Part shown: positions 1-9,439 of the stretch, piece by piece
How positions within the stretch are numbered: the stretch's first letter is position 1
Layout: every line of letters begins with the position of its first letter
From: an uncultured Clostridia bacterium
Lineage (GTDB): Bacteria > Bacillota > Clostridia > Christensenellales > Aristaeellaceae
Assembly: GCA_934663625.1 (NCBI GenBank)
Contig: CAKUKP010000027.1
Location: forward strand, 1-32,956
Direction: 5' to 3'
DNA: 32,956 bases
Notes under the pieces: generated by a model
Seen by the model: the letters and a program-made list of their open reading frames with translations, nothing else
Told to the model about the DNA's origin: nothing
Databases searched by the model: none
Made by a program: the position numbers and the translations under genes

Positions 1-831
1 GTGAAGATTTCGCTGCCGTCGCAGCGCATCGACGCGGTGCTGACGGATACGCTGAAGGAAACCCAGAAGGTGCGCAAAACGGCGCTGACACTCGCGCCCG
101 AAGCGGGTACGCAGCGCCTGCGCGACGTAATCAACAAGGGCGTGACCGAGGATGATCTGGTGCGCGCCGTGACCGATGCGTTTGATCAGGGCTGGAACGC
201 CGTAAAGCTGTATTTCATGATCGGCCTGCCCACGGAAACGGACGAGGATGTGCTGGGCATCGCGGAGCTTGCGAAGAAGGTGCGCGCCTGCTATTTCGGC
301 GTGCCGAAGGAAAAGCGCGCGCCGGGATTGCGCATCACGGTCAGCGCATCGGTATTCGTGCCGAAGAACTTTACGCCCTTCCAGTGGTGCGGCCAGCTGG
401 ACAGCGAAACGGTGATCCGCCGCCAGATGCTGCTTCGGGATGCACTCCGGCAGGTCAAGGGCGTGGAATTCAAGTATCACGCGCCCGACGTATCCTACAT
501 GGAGGCCGTGCTGGCGCGCGGCGACCGGCGCATGGGCGCGGCGATTCTGCGCGCGTGGCAGTTGGGCTGTCGATTCGATGGCTGGTCGGATCAGTATAAG
601 CACGATATGTGGCTCCGCGCGTTCGAGGAAACGAAGCTGGATCCCGATTTCTATGCGCTTCGCGATCGTTCCGCGGATGAAGTGTTGCCGTGGGATCATC
701 TGGACGCGGGCGTGACGCGCGCATTTTTGCTGCGCGAATGGGAGCGCGCGCAGCGCGGCGAAACTACCCGCGATTGCCGCAAAGGCTGTGTGGGCTGCGG
801 CGTGAATCGATATGAGGGGGCTTGCAAATGA
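1..831 (+). CDS. TIGR03960-type B12-binding/radical SAM protein, C-terminal part (5' end outside window)
   Basis: This is the C-terminal 276 residues of a protein whose family usually runs to about 600 residues; the B12-binding-like domain and the radical SAM CxxxCxxC motif lie upstream of the window. The visible part carries the second half of a radical SAM barrel (TLAPEAGTQRLRDVINKG, then KLYFMIGLPTETDED) and ends in a cysteine-rich tail with C259, C263, C266 and C275. The GTG at base 1 is more likely an internal valine than a start, since the reading frame is open to the edge. The substrate of this family is not known to me. Its stop overlaps the next start in ATGA, and the pairing with a DUF2344 protein and rng is common in Clostridia, which supports the family call. 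Confidence 0.85.
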   Translation: MKISLPSQRIDAVLTDTLKETQKVRKTALTLAPEAGTQRLRDVINKGVTEDDLVRAVTDAFDQGWNAVKLYFMIGLPTETDEDVLGIAELAKKVRACYFGVPKEKRAPGLRITVSASVFVPKNFTPFQWCGQLDSETVIRRQMLLRDALRQVKGVEFKYHAPDVSYMEAVLARGDRRMGAAILRAWQLGCRFDGWSDQYKHDMWLRAFEETKLDPDFYALRDRSADEVLPWDHLDAGVTRAFLLREWERAQRGETTRDCRKGCVGCGVNRYEGACK

Positions 832-1502
832 GGATGATGGTTCGCTTCGGCAAAAATTCGCGGCTCCGGTTCATATCGCATCTGGATTTACAGCGCTTTC
901 TGCATATGGCGCTGAACCGCACGGGGCTGCCGATCATGTATTCGCAGGGCTTCAATCCGCATCCGGTGATGGCGTTCGGGTCGGCGCTCGCGCTGGGCTG
1001 GACGAGCGAATACGAAGTGCTGGATGTAAAGCTCGCCGCGCCGATGGGGCGCAAAAGGTGCGAAGAAGCGCTTCGGTTCGCATTGCCGGAGGATATGCCG
1101 GTGTACGAGGTCAAGCTGGTTGGCGATCGCTGTCCCGCCGCGATGGCGCAGGTGCGCGCATCGGATTATGAAATCCGTTTGACCGGCGCGGACGCGCAGC
1201 GCGCGATGGATTTCATACCGAAATTTCTGGCGATGGATGAAATTTACGCGATGAAGAAAACCAAATCCGGCGAAAAGGAAATCAACATTCGCCCGCTGAT
1301 TCTGAATCTGCGCGCGGAAAACAGCGCGATCTTTGCGCGACTGATGCTTACCGAAAAGGATTCGCTGAAGGCGGATCTGCTGGCGCGCACGCTGTGCGCG
1401 CGCGCGGGCGCGCAGGATGTGGAAATTCGCGTGCACAGAACCTGCCTGCTGGCGCAGAATGCCGAAGGGGAATTGGTTCCGCTGATGGAAGTGCTTGCAT
1501 GA
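828..1502 (+). CDS. TIGR03936 family radical-SAM-associated protein (DUF2344)
   Basis: A 224-residue protein beginning MRMMVRFGKNSRLRFISHLD, which is the characteristic opening of the DUF2344 family that is encoded beside, or fused to, TIGR03960 radical SAM proteins. The motif YSQGFNPHPVMAFGSALALG (about residues 39-58) is typical. I chose the ATG at 828 because a GAGGGGG ribosome binding site ends 7 nt upstream and because it gives an ATGA overlap with the preceding gene; an upstream TTG at 822 is possible but lies on top of that site. Biochemical function is unknown; the tight coupling to the radical SAM gene suggests that they form one enzyme or complex. Confidence in family is high, in function low. 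Confidence 0.82.
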   Translation: MRMMVRFGKNSRLRFISHLDLQRFLHMALNRTGLPIMYSQGFNPHPVMAFGSALALGWTSEYEVLDVKLAAPMGRKRCEEALRFALPEDMPVYEVKLVGDRCPAAMAQVRASDYEIRLTGADAQRAMDFIPKFLAMDEIYAMKKTKSGEKEINIRPLILNLRAENSAIFARLMLTEKDSLKADLLARTLCARAGAQDVEIRVHRTCLLAQNAEGELVPLMEVLA

Positions 1503-2932
1503 AGCGCGAATATCTGTTTGAGCGCGTAATGAGCCAGACGCGCCTTGCCGTGCTGGAGGATAACCGCCTGTGCGAGATTTACTATGAACGTAAGGGGCGC
1601 GAAAAGCTGGCGGGCAATATCTACGCGGGCTGTGTGCGCAACATCCTGCCGGGGATGAACGCGGCCTTTGTGGATATCGGCTTGAACAAAAATGCGTTTC
1701 TGTACGCGAGCGATGTTTCCATTGATCAGCCGGAGCTGCGCGATCAGGTCAAGGGCGCACGAATTGAAAAAATGCTGCGTCCGGGGCAGATGATCGTGGT
1801 GCAGGTGATCAAGGAGCCGGGCGGAAGCAAGGGCGCGCGCGTGACCTGCGCGCTGAGCCTGCCCGGAAGGTACGGCGTATTGCTGCCCACGATTCGCTAC
1901 GCGGGCGTATCGAATAAGATTTGCGATGCGCAGGAGCGCGACCGGCTGTACGCGATCGCGCGAAGCTTATCCGATGAAAACGGCAGCGGCGTGATTATCC
2001 GAACTGCGGCGGAGGGCGCATGCGCGGAGGAGATTCGCGCTGATTATGCAAAGCTCACCGCGCAATGGGCGCGGATCGACGCGCTGGCGCGGCATGCGAA
2101 ATCGCCGCGGCTGATTCAATCCGACGGAAGCCTTGCGGTGCACGCCATGCGCGATATGGCGGATGATACGGTTTGCACATTCTGCACCGATGATGAAGAT
2201 CTGCACCATGAGCTTCGGGAAGCGGCGATGCTGTACGCGCCGGAATGCGCGGATCGAATCGCACTCACGCGCACGGAAACGCCGCTGTTTGATCTGCGGC
2301 GCGTGGATCATCAGCTGGACGATGGCATGAAGCGCTATGTCTGGCTGAAGAGCGGCGGCACGATCGTGATCGATGAAACCGAAGCGATGACGGTGATCGA
2401 CGTAAACACCGGAAAATTCACCGGCAATACATCGCTGGAGGATACGATATTCCGCTTAAATTGCGAAGCGGCGGATGAAATCGCCCGCCAGCTGCGCCTG
2501 CGCGATATCGGCGGCATCATCATCATCGATTTTATCGATATGCGCGCGGAGCAGAACCGCGATGCGCTGATCGATCATTTAAAGGGTGCGCTTGCGCGGG
2601 ATCGAAACCGCACGAACGTGCTGGGCATTACCCAACTGGGTCTGATTGAAATGACGCGCAAAAAGGTGCGCCGCCCGCTGACCCGCCAGCTGATGCACGA
2701 TTGCACGGCGTGCCTGGGCACGGGACGGGAAAAGACCTATGAAACGCAGGCGTACGATGCGGTGCGCGAAATCTGGCGCAGGCGCAGAACGGGCGATACG
2801 TGCGCATACTGCCTGACCTGCGATGCGCGCATCGCTTCGATCATTCGAAAAATCGGTCTGCCCGCGGGCGGCAATGTGCGCATTGAAGCGGGGGATGCGA
2901 TTGTGGGCTATGAACTGACCGCCGATCTGTAA
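1499..2932 (+). CDS. rng: Ribonuclease E/G family endoribonuclease (RNase G)
   Basis: A 477-residue RNase E/G-type enzyme that cleaves single-stranded RNA, acting in rRNA and mRNA processing in the cytoplasm. An S1-like RNA-binding segment lies at about residues 35-120 (GNIYAGCVRNILPGMNAAFVDIG). The catalytic metal ligands are visible as D301 (VIDVNTGKFTG) and D344 (IIIIDFIDM), almost the same numbering as D303 and D346 of E. coli RNase E. The zinc-link cysteines are C402 and C405 (CTACLGTGRE), again two off from E. coli. A second cysteine cluster, CAYCLTC, follows near the C-terminus. The start is the ATG that overlaps the previous stop (ATGA); a longer open frame upstream has no ribosome binding site. 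The length fits RNase G rather than full RNase E, since there is no long C-terminal scaffold. Confidence 0.93.
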   Translation: MKREYLFERVMSQTRLAVLEDNRLCEIYYERKGREKLAGNIYAGCVRNILPGMNAAFVDIGLNKNAFLYASDVSIDQPELRDQVKGARIEKMLRPGQMIVVQVIKEPGGSKGARVTCALSLPGRYGVLLPTIRYAGVSNKICDAQERDRLYAIARSLSDENGSGVIIRTAAEGACAEEIRADYAKLTAQWARIDALARHAKSPRLIQSDGSLAVHAMRDMADDTVCTFCTDDEDLHHELREAAMLYAPECADRIALTRTETPLFDLRRVDHQLDDGMKRYVWLKSGGTIVIDETEAMTVIDVNTGKFTGNTSLEDTIFRLNCEAADEIARQLRLRDIGGIIIIDFIDMRAEQNRDALIDHLKGALARDRNRTNVLGITQLGLIEMTRKKVRRPLTRQLMHDCTACLGTGREKTYETQAYDAVREIWRRRRTGDTCAYCLTCDARIASIIRKIGLPAGGNVRIEAGDAIVGYELTADL

Positions 2933-2964
2933 CGGGATCGCGAACCATAGAAAGAGGAAATACC

Positions 2965-4359
2965 ATGACGGAAAGACCGGTTATTTCGCAGCAGGAGATG
3001 GAGCGCCAGCGTGAATATACGCGCCTGGTGCGCGAAATTGACGAAAAGCCGCGCAGCTTTCACATCGTATCGATGGGCTGCCAGATGAACGCCCGCGATT
3101 CGGAATCCATCGCCGCCATGCTGGAGGATATGGGCATGGCGCGCGAGGATGTGCGCGAGCGCGCCGATCTGATTTTGTACAATACCTGCTGTGTGCGCGA
3201 AAACGCGGAAAACAAGGCGCTGGGCAACGTGATCTGGCTGAAGGAATTGAAGCGCGATAAGCCCGATCTGATGATCTGCGTGGGCGGCTGCATGACGCAG
3301 GAAAAGGGCATGGCGGCGGAGATGAAAAAGCGCTATCCGTTCATCGATCTGATCTACGGAACGCACAATCTGTATCGCCTGCCGGAATACATCTATCGCT
3401 ATCTGAACGGGCGGCAGCCCGTGGTGGAGGTGGTGGATACCGATGGCGAAGTGGTGGAGGGCATGCCGGATCACCGCGAAAACGTAAACACCAGCTTCGT
3501 AAACATCATGTACGGCTGCAACAATTTCTGTTCCTACTGCATCGTGCCCTACGTGCGCGGGCGCGAACGTTCGCGCGATCCCGAAGCGATCATCGCCGAA
3601 TGCGAAAGCCTTGCAGATCGCGGCGCAAAGGAAATTATGCTGCTGGGGCAGAATGTAAATTCCTATCGCGGCGGCGGCGCGGAATTTGCCAATCTTCTGC
3701 GCAGGCTGGATAAGCTGAATATTCCCCGCATCCGGTTTATGACCTCGCATCCGAAGGATCTATCCGATGAACTGATCGCGTGCTACGGCGATCTGGAACA
3801 TCTGATGCCGGCGCTGCATCTGCCGGTGCAGGCGGGCAGCGATGAAATCCTGCGCCGCATGAACCGCCGCTACACGCGCGATCATTATCTGAATCTGGTG
3901 CGCAAGCTGCGCGCGGTGCGCCCCGAAATCGGGTTGACCAGCGATATCATCGTGGGTTTTCCCGGCGAAACGCAGGCGCAGTTTGAAGATACGATGTCGC
4001 TGGTGCGCGAGGTGCGCTTCGATGCGGCGTATACGTTCATCTATTCTCCGCGCAAGGGCACGCGCGCGGCGGAAATGCCCGATCCGATTACGGCGGAGGA
4101 AAAGAGCGCGCGCATTCAGCAACTGATCGAATTGCAGCAGGCGATTTCCTATGAAACCCTGCTTGCGCAGGTGGGAAAACGCGAAACGGTGCTGGTGGAC
4201 AGCGTATCCGCGCGCGACGCCAGCCAGGTCGGCGGCAAAACGCCGCGCAGCCACATGGTGAATTTCCCCGGCAGCGCGGATCTGATCGGCAAATTTGTGG
4301 ATGTAGAAATCACTTCCGCGGGGAAGAATACCCTGCGGGGCAGAATGATTGAAAAATAA
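2965..4359 (+). CDS. miaB: tRNA-2-methylthio-N6-dimethylallyladenosine synthase MiaB
   Basis: A 464-residue radical SAM methylthiotransferase that converts i6A37 to ms2i6A37 in tRNAs reading UNN codons. The N-terminal UPF0004 domain supplies ligands for the auxiliary [4Fe-4S] cluster: C39 (SMGCQMNARDSE), C75 or C76 (NTCCVREN) and C109 (CVGGCMTQEKG). The radical SAM cluster motif is C185-x3-C189-x2-C192 (GCNNFCSYCIVPYVRGRERS). A TRAM domain occupies the last 70 or so residues (RETVLVDSV to the end). The ribosome binding site AGAGGAA lies 5 nt before the ATG. MiaA, which makes the substrate i6A37, is encoded four genes downstream, after mutS and mutL. Confidence 0.96.
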   Translation: MTERPVISQQEMERQREYTRLVREIDEKPRSFHIVSMGCQMNARDSESIAAMLEDMGMAREDVRERADLILYNTCCVRENAENKALGNVIWLKELKRDKPDLMICVGGCMTQEKGMAAEMKKRYPFIDLIYGTHNLYRLPEYIYRYLNGRQPVVEVVDTDGEVVEGMPDHRENVNTSFVNIMYGCNNFCSYCIVPYVRGRERSRDPEAIIAECESLADRGAKEIMLLGQNVNSYRGGGAEFANLLRRLDKLNIPRIRFMTSHPKDLSDELIACYGDLEHLMPALHLPVQAGSDEILRRMNRRYTRDHYLNLVRKLRAVRPEIGLTSDIIVGFPGETQAQFEDTMSLVREVRFDAAYTFIYSPRKGTRAAEMPDPITAEEKSARIQQLIELQQAISYETLLAQVGKRETVLVDSVSARDASQVGGKTPRSHMVNFPGSADLIGKFVDVEITSAGKNTLRGRMIEK

Positions 4360-4374
4360 CGGGAGGATGTATCG

Positions 4375-4770
4375 ATGGATAAGGTTTTTGAAAAGACCCG
4401 CGAACTGGGCGAAGCGCTGCTGGAGAGCGACGCTTACAAGAAGATGAAGGAAGCCGAGGAGCGCGCCATGGGCAACGCCGTCGCGGCGGAAATGATGGCG
4501 GGCTATCTGGAAAAGCGTTCCGCGATTCAGGAAATGATGGAACAGGAAAATCCCGATCCGGCGGCGATGAAGAAGCTGAGCGAGGAAATGGACGAATATC
4601 AGGAAAAACTTCAGATGATCGATGATATCGCGGCGATGACCGAAGCGCGCGGCGAATTCAACGCCCTGATCGGCCAGATCAATCAGGTGCTGCAATTCAT
4701 CGTTACCGGCCGCATGGATGATGGCGGCGATTGCACCGGCAGCTGCGAAACCTGCAAGGGCTGCCACTGA
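4375..4770 (+). CDS. ylbF: YlbF/YmcA family protein with C-terminal cysteine cluster
   Basis: A 131-residue, largely helical protein of the Com_YlbF family. In Bacillus subtilis YlbF, YmcA and YaaT form a complex that affects RNase Y-dependent mRNA processing, competence and biofilm formation. The N-terminal 110 residues are rich in E, K, A and M, as expected for the helical bundle. The C-terminus carries CTGSCETCKGCH, a C-x3-C-x2-C-x2-C pattern that resembles the Fe-S ligands reported for the Bacillus complex. A strong ribosome binding site, GGGAGGA, ends 7 nt before the ATG. It sits 15 nt after miaB, so the two are probably co-transcribed. Whether this one is the YlbF or the YmcA counterpart is inferred from the cysteine tail. 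Confidence 0.82.
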   Translation: MDKVFEKTRELGEALLESDAYKKMKEAEERAMGNAVAAEMMAGYLEKRSAIQEMMEQENPDPAAMKKLSEEMDEYQEKLQMIDDIAAMTEARGEFNALIGQINQVLQFIVTGRMDDGGDCTGSCETCKGCH

Positions 4771-4773
4771 TCT

Positions 4774-4802
4774 TTGGCATAAACACACGAAGCATATACA
4801 AA
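4774..4802 (+). promoter_or_regulatory. Possible internal promoter ahead of mutS
   Basis: A TTGGCA -35-like hexamer (5 of 6) is followed, after exactly 17 bp, by TACAAA (4 of 6). It lies in the 59-nt gap between ylbF and mutS, the longest gap in the first gene run. This is sequence resemblance only. Confidence 0.35.
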
Positions 4803-4829
4803 TGATGGTTGGATAGTTGAGGTGATACC

Positions 4830-7421
4830 ATGCCCGTCACGCCGATGATGCAGCAATATCTGGATACGAAGGAAAAATATCCGGATACCATATTGTTTTT
4901 CCGCCTTGGCGATTTTTATGAAATGTTCTTTGAGGACGCCAAGCTGGTTTCCCGCGAATTGGAACTGACGCTGACGGGCAAGGATTGCGGCCTTTCGGAG
5001 CGCGCGCCGATGTGCGGCGTTCCGTATCACGCCGTGGATGTGTACGTGCAGAAGCTGATCGAAAAGGGCTACAAGGTGGCGATCTGCGAACAGCTTACCG
5101 ATCCCGCCCTTTCGAAGGGGCTTGTGGAGCGCGACGTGGTGCGCATCATTACCCCCGGCACGGTGATTGAAAGCAGCATGCTGGAGGACAAAAAATCCAA
5201 TTATATCGCCAGCGTGTGTCTGCGCAAGAACAGCGCGGGCTGCGCCTTCTGCGATGTATCCACCGGCGAATTCAAGCTGTATCAGATTCCGGATGCGAAA
5301 AACGCGCTGAGCGATGAACTGGCGCGCATCGCGCCCAGCGAACTGATCGTATCCGACGCGCAGGAATTTGCGCTGATCGATCCCGATCACGCCAAGATCG
5401 CCTCCACCCCGTGCGCGGATGATTTTTCCTATTCGCAGGCTTCCAAAACGATGAGCGCGCATTTTGATAAGAGCGTACGCGATCTGGGCTTTGATGATCA
5501 GAAGCTGGCGGTCTGCGCCGCGGGCGCGCTGCTTGCCTATCTTACGCTGACGCAGAAAAACGGGCTTTCGCACATACTGAACGCGGAGCGGTACGATAGC
5601 CGCGCCTATATGGCGCTGGATAAGACCGCCCTGCGCAATCTGGAGCTTACCGAATCCAGCCGCACGCGCAGCCGTCGGGGATCGCTTCTGTGGATACTGG
5701 ATCAAACCCGCACGGCGATGGGCAGCCGCCTTCTGCGCAGCTGGATCGAACGCCCGCTGTATGCGAAGGCGGAGATCGAACGCCGTCTGGAAGCGGTATC
5801 GCAGCTGATCGAAAATCCCATGCAGGCGGAACAGCTGCGCGATGTGCTGGACAACGTATACGATGTGGAACGGCTGCTGAGCCGCATCGCCTACGATGCG
5901 GTAAACGCGCGGGACTGCATCGCCCTGCGCAATTCGCTGGCGGCGGTGCCGCTTCTGAAGGCGGCGGCGCCCGATTTCACCGCGCCGCTGATTGCGGAAA
6001 CGCTCGCTGCGCTCGATCCCATGCCGGAATTGTGCAAAACGCTGAGCGATGCGATCTGCGACGATGCGCCGATATCCGTAAAGGACGGCGGCATCATTCG
6101 CGCGGGCTGGAATACTGCTCTCGATGAGCTTCGCGATGTTTCCACGAACGCGCGCAAATACCTGACCGAGATGGAACAGCGCGAGCGCGAAGCCACGGGC
6201 ATCAAAACCCTGCGCATCGGCTACAACCGCGTATTCGGTTATTACATAGAAATTACCCGTTCGCTGGCGGACAAAGCGCCGTATAATTATACGCGCAAGC
6301 AGACGCTGGCGAACGCGGAGCGGTTCATCACCGATGAACTCAAGGCGCTGGAGAATAAAATTCTGGGCGCGGAGGAAAACGCCACGCGGCTGGAATACGA
6401 TCTCTTCTGCGAAATTCGCAGGCAATTGAAGGATATGCTGCCCCGTTTGCAGGTAACGGCGCAGGCGATGAAAACGCTGGATGTGCTTCTGTCGCTTGCG
6501 AAGGTCGCGTCCGATTACGGCTATGTGCGCCCTGAAATCAACGATGCGGGGCGGTATCAGATCGTGAACGGTCGGCATCCGGTGGTGGAAGCATCGATCG
6601 GGCGCGAAAAATTCGTGCCGAATGATACGCAGATCAATGCGGAGCATCGCGTGATGATCATCACCGGCCCCAATATGGCAGGCAAATCCACCTACATGCG
6701 GCAGGTGGCGCTGATCGTGCTGATGGCGCATGTCGGATCGTTCGTTCCGGCGGAGAGCGCGGATATCGCGCTGACGGATCGCATCTTTACGCGCATCGGC
6801 GCATCCGATGATCTCTACGGCGGCCAATCCACCTTCATGGTGGAAATGATGGAAATGGCGAATATATTGAAGTTCGCCACATCGAAGAGCCTTCTGATTC
6901 TGGATGAGGTCGGCCGCGGCACATCCACATTCGATGGGCTTTCGATCGCGTGGGCGGCGGTGGAATACATCGCGGGTGAAAAATGCGGCGCGCGCACGCT
7001 GTTCGCCACGCACTATCATGAACTGTCCGAACTGGAAGGCCAGCTGGACGGGGTGGTAAATTACCGCATCACCGCTAAGGAAATGGGCGATGATGTGATT
7101 TTCCTGCGCAAGATCGTGCCCGGCGGCGCGGATCGCAGCTACGGCGTCGCGGTGGCGAAGCTGGCGGGACTGCCGAAATCCCTGATCGCCCGCGCGCGCC
7201 AGATCATGGCGCGGCTGGAGGTGGATAACCAGGTGAACGGTTCCATCGGCCAGAGCATACTGGATAAGCGCAAGGTGACGAACGATCGCCAGGTGGGCTT
7301 TGATGAAATCGGCCCGATGGCGCTGGTACAGGAAATTACCGAACTGGATGTGGTTTCCATGACGCCCATCGAGGCGCTGAACAAGCTGTTTGAATTAAAC
7401 GAAAAGGCGAGAAGAATCTAG
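4830..7421 (+). CDS. mutS: DNA mismatch repair protein MutS
   Basis: An 863-residue MutS, the clamp that recognises base mismatches and small loops and recruits MutL. The mismatch-binding Phe-x-Glu is F29 and E31 (GDFYEMF). The ATPase domain has the Walker A motif at about residues 613-621 (GPNMAGKST), Walker B at D692 (LLILDEVGRGTST) and the FATHYHEL motif downstream. Length and domain order match the bacterial MutS1 family, and the C-terminal DELNKLFELNEKA-like tail is intact (IEALNKLFELNEKARRI). The ribosome binding site is TTGAGGTGAT just before the ATG. MutL follows after 31 nt, the usual mutSL pairing. A 778-residue open frame on the opposite strand is a shadow of this gene. Confidence 0.97.
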   Translation: MPVTPMMQQYLDTKEKYPDTILFFRLGDFYEMFFEDAKLVSRELELTLTGKDCGLSERAPMCGVPYHAVDVYVQKLIEKGYKVAICEQLTDPALSKGLVERDVVRIITPGTVIESSMLEDKKSNYIASVCLRKNSAGCAFCDVSTGEFKLYQIPDAKNALSDELARIAPSELIVSDAQEFALIDPDHAKIASTPCADDFSYSQASKTMSAHFDKSVRDLGFDDQKLAVCAAGALLAYLTLTQKNGLSHILNAERYDSRAYMALDKTALRNLELTESSRTRSRRGSLLWILDQTRTAMGSRLLRSWIERPLYAKAEIERRLEAVSQLIENPMQAEQLRDVLDNVYDVERLLSRIAYDAVNARDCIALRNSLAAVPLLKAAAPDFTAPLIAETLAALDPMPELCKTLSDAICDDAPISVKDGGIIRAGWNTALDELRDVSTNARKYLTEMEQREREATGIKTLRIGYNRVFGYYIEITRSLADKAPYNYTRKQTLANAERFITDELKALENKILGAEENATRLEYDLFCEIRRQLKDMLPRLQVTAQAMKTLDVLLSLAKVASDYGYVRPEINDAGRYQIVNGRHPVVEASIGREKFVPNDTQINAEHRVMIITGPNMAGKSTYMRQVALIVLMAHVGSFVPAESADIALTDRIFTRIGASDDLYGGQSTFMVEMMEMANILKFATSKSLLILDEVGRGTSTFDGLSIAWAAVEYIAGEKCGARTLFATHYHELSELEGQLDGVVNYRITAKEMGDDVIFLRKIVPGGADRSYGVAVAKLAGLPKSLIARARQIMARLEVDNQVNGSIGQSILDKRKVTNDRQVGFDEIGPMALVQEITELDVVSMTPIEALNKLFELNEKARRI

Positions 7422-7452
7422 GCTTTTACTTATATCGGAGGAAAACAATACA

Positions 7453-9438
7453 ATGCCGATTCGCGTATTGGATGCATCCGTCGTCGGCCGCATTGCGGCG
7501 GGCGAGGTGGTGGAACGTCCCAGCTCCGTGGTCAAGGAGCTGATTGAAAATTCGCTGGACGCGGGCGCGACCTCCATCACGGTGGAAATCCGCGGCGGCG
7601 GAATCGATTATCTGCGTGTGACGGATAACGGCTGCGGCATCGAACCGAATCAGGTTCGGCTGGCGTTTGAAAACCACGCTACATCCAAGCTGCAAAATGC
7701 GGAGCAATTGGATGATATCCGCACGCTGGGCTTCCGCGGCGAGGCGCTGCCGTCCATCGCGGCGGTATCGCGCGTGGAAATGACCACGCGCGCCCAAAAT
7801 CAGGAAAGCGGCGTAAAATACACCTGCGAGGGCGGCAAAAACGCCAAAACGGTCGAAGCGGGCTGCCCGCAGGGCACCACGCTGATCATGCGCGATCTGT
7901 TCTTCAATACGCCCGTGCGCCGCGAATTTCTGAAAAAGCCCTCCTACGAGGGCGGCTTGGTGAGCGATGCGGTTTCGCGGATGCTGCTGGGCAACCCCGG
8001 CGTTTCGATGCGCTTTATCAGCGGCGGCAGTACGCTGTACCACAGCTTTGGCGATGGCAAGCTGCGCCACGCGGTGTTTTCCGTCTACGGGCGTGAAACC
8101 GCCGAACAGATGGTGGAGCTGGATGCTTCCGAGGGCGGCGTGCGCATATACGGCTTAATCGGCGTCGGCGAACTGGCGAAGGCGACGCGCGCCCACCAGA
8201 TGTTTTACATCAACGGTCGTTCGGTGCGCTGTCCGCTGGTGGCGCGCGCGCTGGAACAGGTGTGCCGCAGCCGCGTGACCATCGGCATGTATCCGATGTG
8301 CGTTCTGAATCTGGTACTGCCGCCCACATCGGTGGATGTAAACGTGCACCCGAACAAGCTGGAGGTGCGTTTCCGCGATGCGGATATGATGCGCGCCGCG
8401 TGCGAACGGCTGCTTGCGCGGGCGTTTGAGGGCGAGCGTGTGCTGGAAATCGATAAGCTTACCGCGCAGAAAACGGCGATCGAGCACACCGCGCAGGTGC
8501 GCGAAATTCCGCTGGCACAGCCGGTCGAAAAAGCCATGGAAATCCCGGCGGCAAAGCCGGATGAAAAACCCACCGCACAGCCCGCGGCGCAGCCGGCTGA
8601 AAAGTCGGTCGATCCGCCCGCGGCAAAGCCGGAACAGGTGCGAATGCAGCTGAGCGGAGCGAATGTACTTCGGGAGGATATCGCGGCGGTTGGAGCCGCG
8701 CCCATCAAGACGGTGGATCTTTCGGTGCTGAACCGTCCGGAAAAGTGTCCGGAGCCGGTGTGGCCTGAACCGAAGCGTGAAGCTTCGCCCGCCCCAAAAC
8801 CCGTGGAAATGCCCGCGCCGGAGCCGGTTGCACGCAGGGACGCGCCCGCGGAGCCGGATGCGGATGATCTGCCGGTGCGCGTCATCGGCGTGGCGTTTAA
8901 GACCTACATCATCGCCGAGGCGGGCGATACGCTCCTGCTGATCGATCAGCACGCCGCGCACGAACGGCTGCAATACGAACGCCTGATGGCGCGGTGCAGC
9001 GCCGGTACGGCGTCGCAGCAGCTGCTCACGCCCCTGATCTTCCATTTGACGGGCAGGGAAATGGCGCTGATCGAGGATAATATGGAATTGCTGACCGACG
9101 CGGGCTATTCGGTGGAGCCGTTCGGCGATAGCGATATTCAGGTGCGCGCCGTGCCCTTCGTGATGGGCAGGGCAGAGATCCGCCCGCTGTTTCTGGATAT
9201 GCTCGGATCGCTGGGCGGGTTGAAGAACGCCACCGTGGACGCGCGCCGCGCGGAGATCATGCAGATGGCGTGCAAGAGCGCCGTCAAGGCGGGGGATGCG
9301 CTTTCCGATTCGGAAATCCGCGCGCTGATTCGCGGTATGATGAAAACGGGCGCGCCGCCCACCTGTCCGCACGGCAGGCCGGTGGTCAAAACGCTTTCGC
9401 GGCGCGATCTGGAAAAAATGTTCAAACGGATACAATGA
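7453..9438 (+). CDS. mutL: DNA mismatch repair endonuclease MutL
   Basis: A 661-residue MutL. The N-terminal GHKL ATPase has E29 and N33 (KELIENSLDAGA), DNGCGI and GFRGEALPSI. A long linker at about residues 340-470 is rich in Pro, Ala, Lys and Glu and is probably disordered. The C-terminal domain carries the metal-binding endonuclease motif DQHAAHERLQYE (D498 to E509, fitting DQHA-x2-E-x4-E), ACKSAVKAG and CPHGRP at residues 638-643. So this is the nicking type of MutL found in bacteria without MutH, as in Bacillus. The start ATG follows a GGAGG site by 11 nt, a slightly long spacing. The stop is separated from miaA by a single base. Confidence 0.96.
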   Translation: MPIRVLDASVVGRIAAGEVVERPSSVVKELIENSLDAGATSITVEIRGGGIDYLRVTDNGCGIEPNQVRLAFENHATSKLQNAEQLDDIRTLGFRGEALPSIAAVSRVEMTTRAQNQESGVKYTCEGGKNAKTVEAGCPQGTTLIMRDLFFNTPVRREFLKKPSYEGGLVSDAVSRMLLGNPGVSMRFISGGSTLYHSFGDGKLRHAVFSVYGRETAEQMVELDASEGGVRIYGLIGVGELAKATRAHQMFYINGRSVRCPLVARALEQVCRSRVTIGMYPMCVLNLVLPPTSVDVNVHPNKLEVRFRDADMMRAACERLLARAFEGERVLEIDKLTAQKTAIEHTAQVREIPLAQPVEKAMEIPAAKPDEKPTAQPAAQPAEKSVDPPAAKPEQVRMQLSGANVLREDIAAVGAAPIKTVDLSVLNRPEKCPEPVWPEPKREASPAPKPVEMPAPEPVARRDAPAEPDADDLPVRVIGVAFKTYIIAEAGDTLLLIDQHAAHERLQYERLMARCSAGTASQQLLTPLIFHLTGREMALIEDNMELLTDAGYSVEPFGDSDIQVRAVPFVMGRAEIRPLFLDMLGSLGGLKNATVDARRAEIMQMACKSAVKAGDALSDSEIRALIRGMMKTGAPPTCPHGRPVVKTLSRRDLEKMFKRIQ

Positions 9439-9439
9439 T

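Noticed and set aside
4683..7019. A 778-residue open frame on the minus strand opposite mutS
   Set aside because: It is rich in His, Arg, Gln and Ile in the pattern produced by reading a GC-biased gene backwards, has no ribosome binding site, and covers a complete mutS. A shadow frame.
8500..8660. Possible tandem repeat in mutL
   Set aside because: The Pro-Ala-Lys-Glu-rich units are irregular in length and sequence. This is the usual disordered MutL linker, not a true DNA repeat.
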